DNA from: Hydrogenophaga sp.
GTDB lineage: Bacteria; Pseudomonadota; Gammaproteobacteria; Burkholderiales; Burkholderiaceae_C
DNA: 63,247 nt
Assembly: GCA_018333605.1 (NCBI GenBank)
Contig: JAGXSV010000061.1
Coordinates: 1 to 63,247 of the forward strand
Direction of reading: 5' to 3'
Under the pieces are notes generated by a model. It saw only the letters and a program-made list of their open reading frames with translations. It ran no database searches and had not been told where the DNA came from. A program made the translations under genes and the position numbers. Positions 54,783-62,142 of the stretch are shown in pieces. Positions within the stretch are counted from its first letter, which is position 1; every line of letters begins with the position of its first letter.

Positions 54783-55613
54783 TTACCCTAGTTGCAGCCG
54801 CTTGACGATCTCCAGCGTGGCAGCGCTCTGGTTCATGGTGTAGAAGTGCAACGCGGGCACCCCGCCGTTGCGCAGCTGGTCACACAGGTCGGTCACCACG
54901 TCCAGGCCAAATGCCTTGATGGACGCGGTGTCGTCACCAAAGGCTTGCAGGCGCAAACGGATCCAGCGCGGAATCTCGGCCCCGCTGGCGTCCGAGAAAC
55001 GCATGAGCTGGGTGGAGCTGGTGATGGGCATGATGCCCGGCACCACCGGCACGCCAGCGCCGAGCTTGTAAGCGTCGTCCACGAAGCGGAAGTAGGCGTC
55101 GCTGTTGTAAAAATACTGGGTAATGGCCGAGTCGGCGCCGGCGCGTACCTTGGTGACATAGGCCTGCAGGTCGGCGTCGGGCGACTTGGCCTGCGGGTGC
55201 ACCTCGGGGTAGGCGGCCACTTCAATGTGAAAGTCGCTGCCGGTCTCACTTCGGATGAACGCCACCAGATCGCTGGCATAGTGAAACTCGCCGCCCAGAC
55301 CGTAGCCGCTGGGCAGGTCGCCACGCAGCGCCACCAAGCGCTTGACGCCCATCGATTTGAGCGTGGCGAGCTGTTCCAACACACTGGCTTTGGTGGCACC
55401 GATGCACGAAAAATGCGAGGCCGCCGCCACACCTTCGGCCTGAATGGCGCTCACGGTGTCAAACGTACCCTGCTGGGTAGAGCCGCCAGCGCCGTAGGTG
55501 ACCGAGCAGAACTCGGGCTTCACGGTGTAAAGCTGCTCGCGCACCAGGCGCAGTTTTTCGGCGCCTTCGGGCGTCTTGGGTGGAAAGAATTCAAAACTCA
55601 GGGGCAGGCCCAT
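54783..55613 (-). CDS. metF: Methylenetetrahydrofolate reductase [NAD(P)H]
   Basis: This 276-residue FAD enzyme makes 5-methyl-THF for methionine synthesis. FEFFPPKTPEGAEKL at residues 8-22 (catalytic Glu), SVTYGAGGST near residue 37, LVALRGDLP near residue 92 and VPGIMPITS near residue 190 are diagnostic. It follows tlyA by 45 nt, downstream of ahcY and its riboswitch, so it may belong to a SAH-regulated transcript. Confidence 0.95.
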   Translation of the reverse strand: MGLPLSFEFFPPKTPEGAEKLRLVREQLYTVKPEFCSVTYGAGGSTQQGTFDTVSAIQAEGVAAASHFSCIGATKASVLEQLATLKSMGVKRLVALRGDLPSGYGLGGEFHYASDLVAFIRSETGSDFHIEVAAYPEVHPQAKSPDADLQAYVTKVRAGADSAITQYFYNSDAYFRFVDDAYKLGAGVPVVPGIMPITSSTQLMRFSDASGAEIPRWIRLRLQAFGDDTASIKAFGLDVVTDLCDQLRNGGVPALHFYTMNQSAATLEIVKRLQLG

Positions 55614-55658
55614 GTCGGGTCCTCCTTGAAAAAACGGGGTTGTGCGTCGTCGCAGGCC

Positions 55659-56420
55659 TTAATCCGCTGCGCGGGCGAACACAAAAAACTCGCGGTTGCC
55701 GTCACCACCGGTGATCGGGCTTTCAAAATAGTCCAGCAGCTCCAGCGCGTGGTCGCGGCAGGCTTGTTCCATGCGTTCACGCACCACGGCGTAGCTGGCA
55801 GGGTCTTTCACCAAGCCGCCTTTGCCAATCTGGGCGGGTTGCAGTTCAAACTGCGGTTTCACCAGCATCAACATGTGGCCACCGGGCTTGAGCAGCGGCA
55901 CGATGGCCGGCCACACCAGCGTCTGGGAAATGAACGACAAGTCGCACACGATCAGGTCAAACGGCGCATCGCCACCGCCGGCGGCTGCCAGCGACTCGGC
56001 GTCGAGCTCGCGCGCATTGCATTTTTCAATGCACACCACGCGGGCGTCGGCGCGCAACCTGGGATGCAGCTGACCCTGGCCCACGTCCACACCCACCACC
56101 TGCGCTGCGCCGCGGTGCAGCAGGCCGTCGGTAAAGCCGCCGCTGCTCTGCCCCACGTCCAGGCAGCGCATGCCCGACACCATCAGACCCAACCGGCTCA
56201 GTGCGCCGTCCAGCTTCAGCCCGCCACGCGACACAAAGCGCGATTCGGCTCCGTCCAGCAGCTCCAGTTCCACCGTCTCGCGCAGCTCGTCGCCGTTTTT
56301 GGCAACGACTTTCCAGTCGCCCCCCGACACGCGCCAACGCACGCCCGAAGCAATCAGCCGTTGAGATTGAGAACGTGAAGCGGCCAGGCCGCGCTCAACG
56401 AGCAGCTGGTCAGCGCGCAT
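55659..56420 (-). CDS. tlyA: TlyA family rRNA (cytidine-2'-O)-methyltransferase
   Basis: This 253-residue protein has an N-terminal S4 RNA-binding domain (MRADQLLVERGLAASRSQSQRLI) and a class I methyltransferase/FtsJ domain with LDVGQSSGGFTDGLL near residue 88, DLSFIS near residue 160 and LVKPQFE near residue 188. TlyA proteins 2'-O-methylate 16S and 23S rRNA; the old name hemolysin is historical. Downstream of ahcY, it is a SAM consumer in a SAM-recycling cluster. Confidence 0.9.
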   Translation of the reverse strand: MRADQLLVERGLAASRSQSQRLIASGVRWRVSGGDWKVVAKNGDELRETVELELLDGAESRFVSRGGLKLDGALSRLGLMVSGMRCLDVGQSSGGFTDGLLHRGAAQVVGVDVGQGQLHPRLRADARVVCIEKCNARELDAESLAAAGGGDAPFDLIVCDLSFISQTLVWPAIVPLLKPGGHMLMLVKPQFELQPAQIGKGGLVKDPASYAVVRERMEQACRDHALELLDYFESPITGGDGNREFFVFARAAD

Positions 56421-56477
56421 GGTGGAGAGGACGGAAGATGAACATGGAAATGAGGGTTAAGTGATGGACGTTGAAGG

Positions 56478-56612
56478 CTTCGACAGGCTCAAGCCGAACG
56501 GACAGACAGACGGCGCGACAGCCGTGCCCCACCAGGGCGCCGCGGAACCGGCTTCGCCGGGTTGCCAGCGCCGCCCCCTGGGGGGTGACGCCGAAGGCGG
56601 CGCGGGGGCTAC
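56478..56612. repeat. Intergenic repeats between ahcY and tlyA
   Basis: Two families lie side by side. CTTCGACAGGCTCAAGCCG at 56478 on is the common TTCGACAGGCTCAGCCCGAA-type repeat. About 56540-56612 carries CGCGGAACCGGCTTCGCCG, GCCGCCCCCTGGGGGG and a GGCGGCGCGGGGGCT end. Together they fill most of the 195-nt gap and may affect readthrough from ahcY into tlyA-metF. Confidence 0.65.
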
Positions 56613-56615
56613 CTT

Positions 56616-58049
56616 TCAATACCGGTACGTATTGGCTTTGTAAGGACCCTGCTTGGGCACGCCAATGTAAGCGGCCTGCTCGTCGGTCAACTCGGTCAAC
56701 TGGACACCCACCTTCTTCAGGTGCAGACGCGCCACTTTTTCGTCCAGATGCTTCGGCAGCGTGTAGACCTTGCCCACGTCGTAGCCGTCGGCATGGCAGA
56801 ACAGCTCGATCTGCGCGATGGTCTGGTTGGCAAAGCTCGACGACATGACGAAGCTGGGGTGGCCGGTGGCGCAACCCAGGTTCACCAGGCGGCCCTTGGC
56901 CAGCAAGATGATTTTCTTGCCGTCCGGGAACACCACGTGGTCCACCTGGGGCTTGATCTCGTCCCAGGTCAGCTTTTCCAGCGAAGCCACGTCGATCTCG
57001 TTGTCAAAGTGGCCAATGTTGCAGACGATGGCCTGGTCTTTCATGGCGGCCATGTGCTCGTAGCGAATCACATTTTTGTTGCCGGTGGCGGACACGAAGA
57101 TGTCGGCCTTGTCGGCGGCGTATTCCATGGTCACGACCTTGTAGCCTTCCATCGCGGCCTGCAGGGCGTTGATGGGGTCGATCTCGGTCACCCACACCTG
57201 GGCGCTCAGGGCACGCAGGGCCTGGGCCGAGCCTTTGCCCACGTCGCCGTAGCCGGCCACCACGGCCACCTTGCCGGCAATCATCACGTCGGTGGCGCGC
57301 TTGATGGAGTCCACCAACGATTCGCGGCAGCCGTACAGGTTGTCAAACTTGCTCTTGGTCACCGAGTCATTCACGTTGATGGCGCGGAACATGAGCGAGC
57401 CTTTGACGCTCATCTCGTTCAGGCGCAGCACGCCGGTGGTGGTTTCTTCGGTCACGCCGATGATCTGGGCGCTCTTGCGGCTGTACCAGGTGGCGTCTTC
57501 GGCCAGCTTCGCCTTGATGGCGGCATACAGGCAGGTCTCTTCTTCGCTGGTGGGGTTCTCCAGCAGCGAGGCGTCTTTTTCAGCGCGCTTGCCCAGGTGC
57601 ATGAGCAAGGTCGCGTCGCCGCCGTCGTCCAGGATCATGTTGGGGCCTTCGCCTTCGGTGCCTGCGGCGCCAAAGTCAAAGATGCGGTGGGTGTAGTCCC
57701 AGTAGTCGGCCAGGGTTTCGCCCTTGATGGCAAACACCGGTGTGCCGGCGGCAGCAATAGCGGCAGCGGCGTGGTCTTGCGTCGAGAAAATGTTGCAGGA
57801 AGCCCAGCGCACTTGGGCACCCAGAGCCTGCAGGGTCTCGATCAGCACGGCCGTTTGAATGGTCATGTGCAGGGAACCGGTGATGCGTGCGCCCTTCAGG
57901 GGCTGCCTGGCCGCGAACTCTTCGCGGATGGCCATCAGGCCCGGCATTTCGGTTTCGGCGATCTTGATTTCTTTGCGGCCCCAGTCGGCCAGGCCGATGT
58001 CGGCAATGACGCAGTCGGCGTTGACGGTGGAAGGAATGCGTGCGTTCAT
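56616..58049 (-). CDS. ahcY: S-adenosylhomocysteine hydrolase
   Basis: This 477-residue enzyme splits SAH to adenosine and homocysteine with bound NAD+. [16 protein letters not shown] near residue 59, the catalytic [13 protein letters not shown] near residue 230, the NAD-binding [15 protein letters not shown] near residue 265 and the C-terminal [25 protein letters not shown] with KANTYRY are present. Start ATG 58049 has a GGAG upstream. Expression should be controlled by the SAH riboswitch in its leader. Confidence 0.97.
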   Translation of the reverse strand: MNARIPSTVNADCVIADIGLADWGRKEIKIAETEMPGLMAIREEFAARQPLKGARITGSLHMTIQTAVLIETLQALGAQVRWASCNIFSTQDHAAAAIAAAGTPVFAIKGETLADYWDYTHRIFDFGAAGTEGEGPNMILDDGGDATLLMHLGKRAEKDASLLENPTSEEETCLYAAIKAKLAEDATWYSRKSAQIIGVTEETTTGVLRLNEMSVKGSLMFRAINVNDSVTKSKFDNLYGCRESLVDSIKRATDVMIAGKVAVVAGYGDVGKGSAQALRALSAQVWVTEIDPINALQAAMEGYKVVTMEYAADKADIFVSATGNKNVIRYEHMAAMKDQAIVCNIGHFDNEIDVASLEKLTWDEIKPQVDHVVFPDGKKIILLAKGRLVNLGCATGHPSFVMSSSFANQTIAQIELFCHADGYDVGKVYTLPKHLDEKVARLHLKKVGVQLTELTDEQAAYIGVPKQGPYKANTYRY

Positions 58050-58100
58050 GGTTCGCTCCAGTGAAGGTTGAATGAACCACCTTGGGCGCGAAATGCAGGC

Positions 58101-58134
58101 AAAAAAAAGCCCATCGCACCACAGGTGGATGAGC
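58101..58134 (-). terminator. Riboswitch-associated intrinsic terminator in the ahcY leader
   Basis: On the minus strand GCTCATC pairs with GATGGGC around an inner CACC/GGTG pair and is followed by eight T residues. Its first bases (GCTC, 58131-58134) are also the 3' strand of the SAH aptamer, so ligand binding would sequester them and prevent termination. This gives an ON switch for SAH. Confidence 0.85.
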
Positions 58135-58208
58135 GTCGTTGCATGGATTTCCGAGCCTCACGCCCCGCGCTGGCCGTGGGCCAGGGGTGCGCTGCAACGC
58201 TCCTCGGA
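58131..58208 (-). ncRNA. SAH riboswitch aptamer upstream of ahcY
   Basis: The minus strand reads CCGAGGAGCGTTGCAGCG, then a hairpin (CTGGCC-CAC-GGCCAG), GAGGCTCGG, and CAACGACGCTC. This is the conserved SAH riboswitch core, with CCGAG pairing to CTCGG and GAGCG pairing to CGCTC as the pseudoknot stem. A -10-like TAGAAT (58216-58221) just upstream would start the RNA at the aptamer. The aptamer senses SAH and activates the hydrolase that removes it. Confidence 0.93.
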
Positions 58209-58266
58209 TTCGGAGATTCTAGCGCAGTCCGTCATTTTCGCGTGTGTGGGAAACTGGCGCGCTTTC

Positions 58267-59076
58267 ATGCCCCAGTTTGCCCATTCTCCCCTTTCCAGCT
58301 GGCCCGAAGCGGCCCGCGCGCGCATTCGCGGCGTGCTGACCGACATTGACGACACGTTGACCACCGAAGGGGTCATCACGCCTGACGCGCTGGACGCCCT
58401 GCACCGGCTGCGGGCCGCAGGCCTGCCGGTGTTTGCCATCACCGGGCGCCCGGCGGGCTGGAGCGAGGCGTTTGCCCTGACCTGGCCGGTGAACGCCATC
58501 GTGGCGGAAAACGGCGCGGTGGCACTGTGGCGCAGCCCCACCGGGCAACTGCAGCGCGGTTACCTGCAAGACGCCAGCACACGCCTCGCCAACTTCCACC
58601 GGCTGCAAGCCGTGGCCGCATACATTCAGAACGCGCTGCCCCACGCGCGCCTGGCCCAAGACAGCGCGGGACGGGAAACCGACATCGCCATCGACCACAG
58701 CGAACACCACCACCTGTCCGCTGCCGACATTCAGCGGGTGGTCCAACTCATGCAAAGCCAGGGTCTCAACGCCACGGTCAGTTCCATCCACATCAACGGC
58801 TGGATAGGCGGGCACGACAAACTGGAAGGCGCCCGCTGGATCGTGCGCCAACAGCTCGGACGCGACCTCGACGCGGAACTGGACCAGTGGGTGTACGTGG
58901 GCGACTCCACCAACGACACCCGCATGTTTGGCCACCTTCCCCACAGCGTGGGTGTGGCCAATGTGGCGCGGTTCTGGAATGCGCTGTCGCACCGGCCCCG
59001 CTATGTGACAGCGGGCGAGCGCGGCGCCGGCTTTACCGAGGTGGTGAACGCTGTGCTGGTCACCCAGGCGCGCTGA
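58267..59076 (+). CDS. HAD family hydrolase (Cof/MPGP-type phosphatase)
   Basis: This 269-residue HAD phosphatase has motif I VLTDIDDTLTTEG near residue 23 (nucleophile Asp and acid Asp), motif II FAITGRPAGWSEA near residue 58, and motif IV YVGDSTNDTRMF near residue 218. The cap domain between them is of the C2B type seen in sugar phosphatases such as mannosyl-3-phosphoglycerate or sucrose phosphatase. The substrate is unknown. ATG 58267 is chosen; the frame start at 58072 lies over the ahcY leader. It is divergent from ahcY. Confidence 0.85.
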   Translation: MPQFAHSPLSSWPEAARARIRGVLTDIDDTLTTEGVITPDALDALHRLRAAGLPVFAITGRPAGWSEAFALTWPVNAIVAENGAVALWRSPTGQLQRGYLQDASTRLANFHRLQAVAAYIQNALPHARLAQDSAGRETDIAIDHSEHHHLSAADIQRVVQLMQSQGLNATVSSIHINGWIGGHDKLEGARWIVRQQLGRDLDAELDQWVYVGDSTNDTRMFGHLPHSVGVANVARFWNALSHRPRYVTAGERGAGFTEVVNAVLVTQAR

Positions 59077-59118
59077 ACCGCGCCGCGAACCGGCCAGCGG
59101 GCTCGAAACGCGCCGGCA

Positions 59119-60216
59119 TCAAGGCGCCTGCTGCGCCACCGCCGCGCCGCTGGGCACCTTGGCCCTTTGGTGTGGGCGGTCCAGTACCCGGTCGGCCAGG
59201 CCGCCACCCATCCACATGCCCAGCAGGGTCAGCCACGCCGTCACGGCAAAAATGGCGCCACCGGTCATGCCGGCGCCCACGGCGCAGCCCCCGGCCAGCA
59301 TGGAGCCAAAGCCCATCAGCACGGCGCCGATGATGTAGCGCGGCATGGTGTAACCGCCGCCAAAGCCTTCCAGCTTCCAGTCGCCGCCCACCAGAGCACC
59401 CACCAGCGAGCCCAAAAACACGCCAGGCATCAGCCCCAGACCAAAGGTCCATGGCTCGCCGGGCTCGCTCAGCACCCGCATCAGCCATTCGGCAGAAGGC
59501 CCGCTGAAGGTGAGACCCTGAATCTGCACCGGCTCGAAGGAGTTCGCCATCACCTGGTAGGTGCCGGCCCAGGCCAGCGCCACCATCAGCCCGGTGCCAA
59601 TGCCGCCCGCCCATTTCCAGAAACCCCAGCCGCTGTGGTGCGCAAAAAACAGCGCGGTGATCAACCACACCGCAGCAAACACCAGCCCGTCCCACGGGCC
59701 TGCGCCCACCAGTGCCAACACGCTGCGCGCCGGGCCACCGTCCACCACCCACCAGCTGGCCATGGCCTCGCGCAGCGGCGCCAGCACACCGCCCAGCGAA
59801 GCCTGGGCCACCACCGCAAAGATCAGCCCCGACAGCAAGGCCCGCAAGTTGCCGTTGGCCGACAGCACCAGCAAGCGGCTGGCGCAACCCCGCGTCATGA
59901 CCATGCCGACACCAAAAATAAGCCCGCCCAGCAACGCACCCGACAAGCTGCCCTGCGCCGACAGCTGGCGCGCCGTGCTCACGTCCAGCCCGCCCGACAC
60001 CACCAGCAGCTGCACGCCCACCACCGCCGTGGCAAAGGCCAGCAGCCACACCGCCAGCTTGTCACCGAACTTGCCGTGCCAAAACTCAATGACCGCCGCA
60101 CGCAGGCAAAACCGCGAGCGCTGGGCAAAAAAGCCGAAGCCCAGCCCCACCAGCAAGCCGCAAAACGCGAGCACCGCAGGTTCGCCCCGGCTCTCAATCC
60201 AGCCTGTCCAGTCCAT
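59119..60216 (-). CDS. YeeE/YedE family (TsuA-like) sulfur compound transporter
   Basis: This 365-residue polytopic inner membrane protein has about nine or more helices and the three cysteine-bearing motifs of thiosulfate channels: QRSRFCLRAA near residue 36, MTRGCASRLLV near residue 106 and LAGGCAVGAGMTGG near residue 315. These cysteines pass thiosulfate through the pore in TsuA. Start ATG 60216 (MDWTGWIESRGEP). No rhodanese or TusA gene is adjacent, so thiosulfate or another reduced sulfur species is the inferred substrate. Confidence 0.88.
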   Translation of the reverse strand: MDWTGWIESRGEPAVLAFCGLLVGLGFGFFAQRSRFCLRAAVIEFWHGKFGDKLAVWLLAFATAVVGVQLLVVSGGLDVSTARQLSAQGSLSGALLGGLIFGVGMVMTRGCASRLLVLSANGNLRALLSGLIFAVVAQASLGGVLAPLREAMASWWVVDGGPARSVLALVGAGPWDGLVFAAVWLITALFFAHHSGWGFWKWAGGIGTGLMVALAWAGTYQVMANSFEPVQIQGLTFSGPSAEWLMRVLSEPGEPWTFGLGLMPGVFLGSLVGALVGGDWKLEGFGGGYTMPRYIIGAVLMGFGSMLAGGCAVGAGMTGGAIFAVTAWLTLLGMWMGGGLADRVLDRPHQRAKVPSGAAVAQQAP

Positions 60217-60362
60217 TGTGGTTCCAATTATTTGTATCTGCTTATTTTTGAATGCTGCGCCTGCGAACACCTGTCAGCTTGATCTTCAACAAACTCTGTG
60301 CAACGTTTTCAACGGGTTAAGCTCAAACCATCGCATGTTCTGAAACCCGAAAGGACTCCTCC

Positions 60363-60749
60363 ATGGCAATCCCCTGGCTGCTGGCCCTCAAGGTCATCCC
60401 GTGGGGCGACGTGATTGAGCACGCGCCCAAAGTGCTCAACGCCGCACGCAAGCTGATGGACCGTCAGCGCACCGAACCCGCGCCCGCTGTGACCACAACC
60501 GCCACCGCCGACTGGGTGGGCGACGCCCAGCCAAGCCTGGGCGAACTCAAAAACAGGCTGATTGCGGCCCAGGTGCAGCTGGACCGGCAGGCCGAGATCC
60601 AAGAACAACTCACCCAGACGCTGGCCGAACTGGCCGAACAAAATGCGCGCCTGGTGAGCGCCGTGGACGTGCTGCGGCGGCGCACCCGCATGCTGCTGTG
60701 GGCCGCGGCGGCACTGGTGCTGGCTGTGGTGTGGCTGGCGTTGCGCTGA
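60363..60749 (+). CDS. Small coiled-coil protein with a C-terminal membrane helix
   Basis: This 128-residue protein is of unknown function. The N-terminal IPWGDVIEHAPKVLNAARKLMD is conserved-looking. A coiled coil runs about residues 60-104 (LKNRLIAAQVQLDRQAEIQEQL) and one membrane helix sits at residues 108-126 (MLLWAAAALVLAVVWLAL). The ATG 60363 is preceded by AAAGGA (60350-60355). It is a tail-anchored cytoplasmic protein by topology. The neighbours give no clue. Confidence 0.8.
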   Translation: MAIPWLLALKVIPWGDVIEHAPKVLNAARKLMDRQRTEPAPAVTTTATADWVGDAQPSLGELKNRLIAAQVQLDRQAEIQEQLTQTLAELAEQNARLVSAVDVLRRRTRMLLWAAAALVLAVVWLALR

Positions 60750-60773
60750 GCACCGCCGCCCGCCCATGTGTGT

Positions 60774-61103
60774 TCAGCACGCCCCTTCGTCGGGGCGCTG
60801 TGCGCGCAGCGAAGCGTCGCAACCCACACCGGCCGCGATCCAGCGCCGCGCCAGCCGGCGCAGCAGCGGCGCCGCCCAGCGCCAGCGCGGCCCCAGCACA
60901 CCCTCGGCATCGCTGATGGCGCCACAGCGATAAAGGCCTTCGGCATCCGCCCAACGCAGCGCATCGCAAGCGCCCGTTCGCTTGCGCGAAACCACCTGCC
61001 CCAGCGGGCAAGGTTCAGCCAGGCAACACACCCCGCAGCCGTTGCAGGGCGCGCCCAGCGCTGGCTGGGGCGGTGCGTCGGGGTGGATGTGGATGACCCG
61101 CAT
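60774..61103 (-). CDS. YkgJ family cysteine cluster protein
   Basis: This 109-residue protein has the metal-binding pattern CNGCGVCC at residues 20-27, then EPCPLGQ, a Cys near residue 46 (GACDAL) and YRCG near residue 59, matching the YkgJ/UPF0153 zinc or Fe-S cysteine cluster family of unknown function. The ATG 61103 lies at the breakpoint of a truncated gene on the other strand, so its native promoter region may have been replaced. Confidence 0.85.
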   Translation of the reverse strand: MRVIHIHPDAPPQPALGAPCNGCGVCCLAEPCPLGQVVSRKRTGACDALRWADAEGLYRCGAISDAEGVLGPRWRWAAPLLRRLARRWIAAGVGCDASLRAQRPDEGAC

Positions 61104-62026
61104 ATGAGCATCAAGGCTACCAGGACCACAGCCCGGTGCAGATCGTGCGCTACAGCAACCGCATTGAAATTTTGAACCCCGGCTTTTCGCTCAAGGACAT
61201 GGGCAGCCTGGGCACGCCCGGTTCGCGCCTGCGCAACCCGGCCATTGCAGCGGTGCTGCACGAGATCAACTGGGCGGAAACCAATGGCTCAGGCATTCGC
61301 ACCATGCGGCGCTTGGCGGCCGATGCGGGCCTGCCGTTGCCCGAGTTCGCTTCTGACCGGCAAAAGAACGAGTTCAAGACCACGCTGTTTTTGCACCATC
61401 TGCTGCCGGAAGAAGACCATGCGTGGCTCAAGTCATTGACCAGCGAGGCATTGACCGCGGACGAGGCCAAGGCCTTGATTTATGCGCGCGAGACCGGCGC
61501 GGTGGACAACACGGCGTGTCGGGATTTTTCGGGCCTGGACACACTGCAAGCCAGCAATGTGCTGCGCCGTTTGCGCGACCGGGGAGTGTTGGAGAAACAA
61601 GGGGCTGGGAACCGGACGCACTACACGCTGAGCCATGCCGGTGAGCGGCCAGACCCGCACCCTGAACAGGGCAAGCTGCCCCTGGAAGATGGCAAGCAGC
61701 CGCCCGAAGGTGGTAAGCAGGCCCTTGAAGGTGGTAAGCGCAACTTGCCACCTTTGCCCGAATCGCTGGCTCGTCGCCTGCCCAAACAGGGGAAACGCGT
61801 GCCCACCGCAGCACTGCGGGCGCTCATTTGCGACCTGTGCGGGTGGCACCCCCTGCGGGGTGAAGAGTTGGCGAATCTCTTGGGCAAAGACCTGAAATAC
61901 CTGCGCAATCAGCACTTGTCCGCCCTGATCCAGACGGGTGCCTTGGTGTTTTTGTACCCGGAGTCGCCGAACCACAATTTGCAGGCTTACCAGTTGCCGG
62001 AGAACAAGCAGCACGCCGCCGACTGA
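61104..62026 (+). pseudogene. N-terminally deleted AlbA_2/Schlafen-type ATP-binding transcriptional regulator
   Basis: Similarity starts abruptly at about 61106 with HQGYQDHSPVQIVRYSNRIEI and continues with FSLKDMGSLGTPGSRLRNP, ETNGSGIRTMRR and LFLHHLLPEEDHAWLKSL. This is the C-terminal half of AlbA_2-type regulators, whose first 200 or so residues (the DNA/nucleotide-binding part) are missing. The longest frame starts at GTG 61136. A winged-helix region (ASNVLRRLRDRGVLEKQGAG) follows, then four 7-residue repeats and a second HTH-like tail. The gene is probably dead, but a C-terminal protein could still be made. Confidence 0.7.
61670..61753 (+). repeat. Four tandem 21-bp repeats (7-residue units) in the truncated regulator gene
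   Basis: The units encode GKLPLED, GKQPPEG, GKQALEG and GKRNLPP. The DNA shows a GGTAAGCAG-type core repeated at 21-nt spacing with drift, longest-diverged at the ends. Such in-frame repeats vary in number by slippage. Confidence 0.75.
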
Positions 62027-62089
62027 CCTCCGGTCACAGTCACGCCGCTACGTTGCCTTGGCTTGGACGCAATGGCGTTCTCGCTGGGG

Positions 62090-62137
62090 CTTCGACAGGG
62101 CCTGTCCTGAGCTTGTCGAAGGGCTCAGCCCGAACGG
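62090..62137. repeat. TTCGACAGG-type palindromic repeat between the regulator relic and uvrA
   Basis: CTTCGACA (62090-62097) and TGTCGAAG (62114-62121) form a perfect inverted pair, followed by GGGCTCAGCCCGAACGG. It is the same family as the copy at 56478-56501. It follows the uvrA stop on the minus strand and may act as a weak terminator or stabiliser; no U-tract is seen. Confidence 0.65.
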
Positions 62138-62142
62138 ATGTT

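Noticed and set aside
56721-58064. Plus-strand frame of 447 residues opposite ahcY
   Set aside because: It mirrors the conserved ahcY gene and has no recognisable domain.
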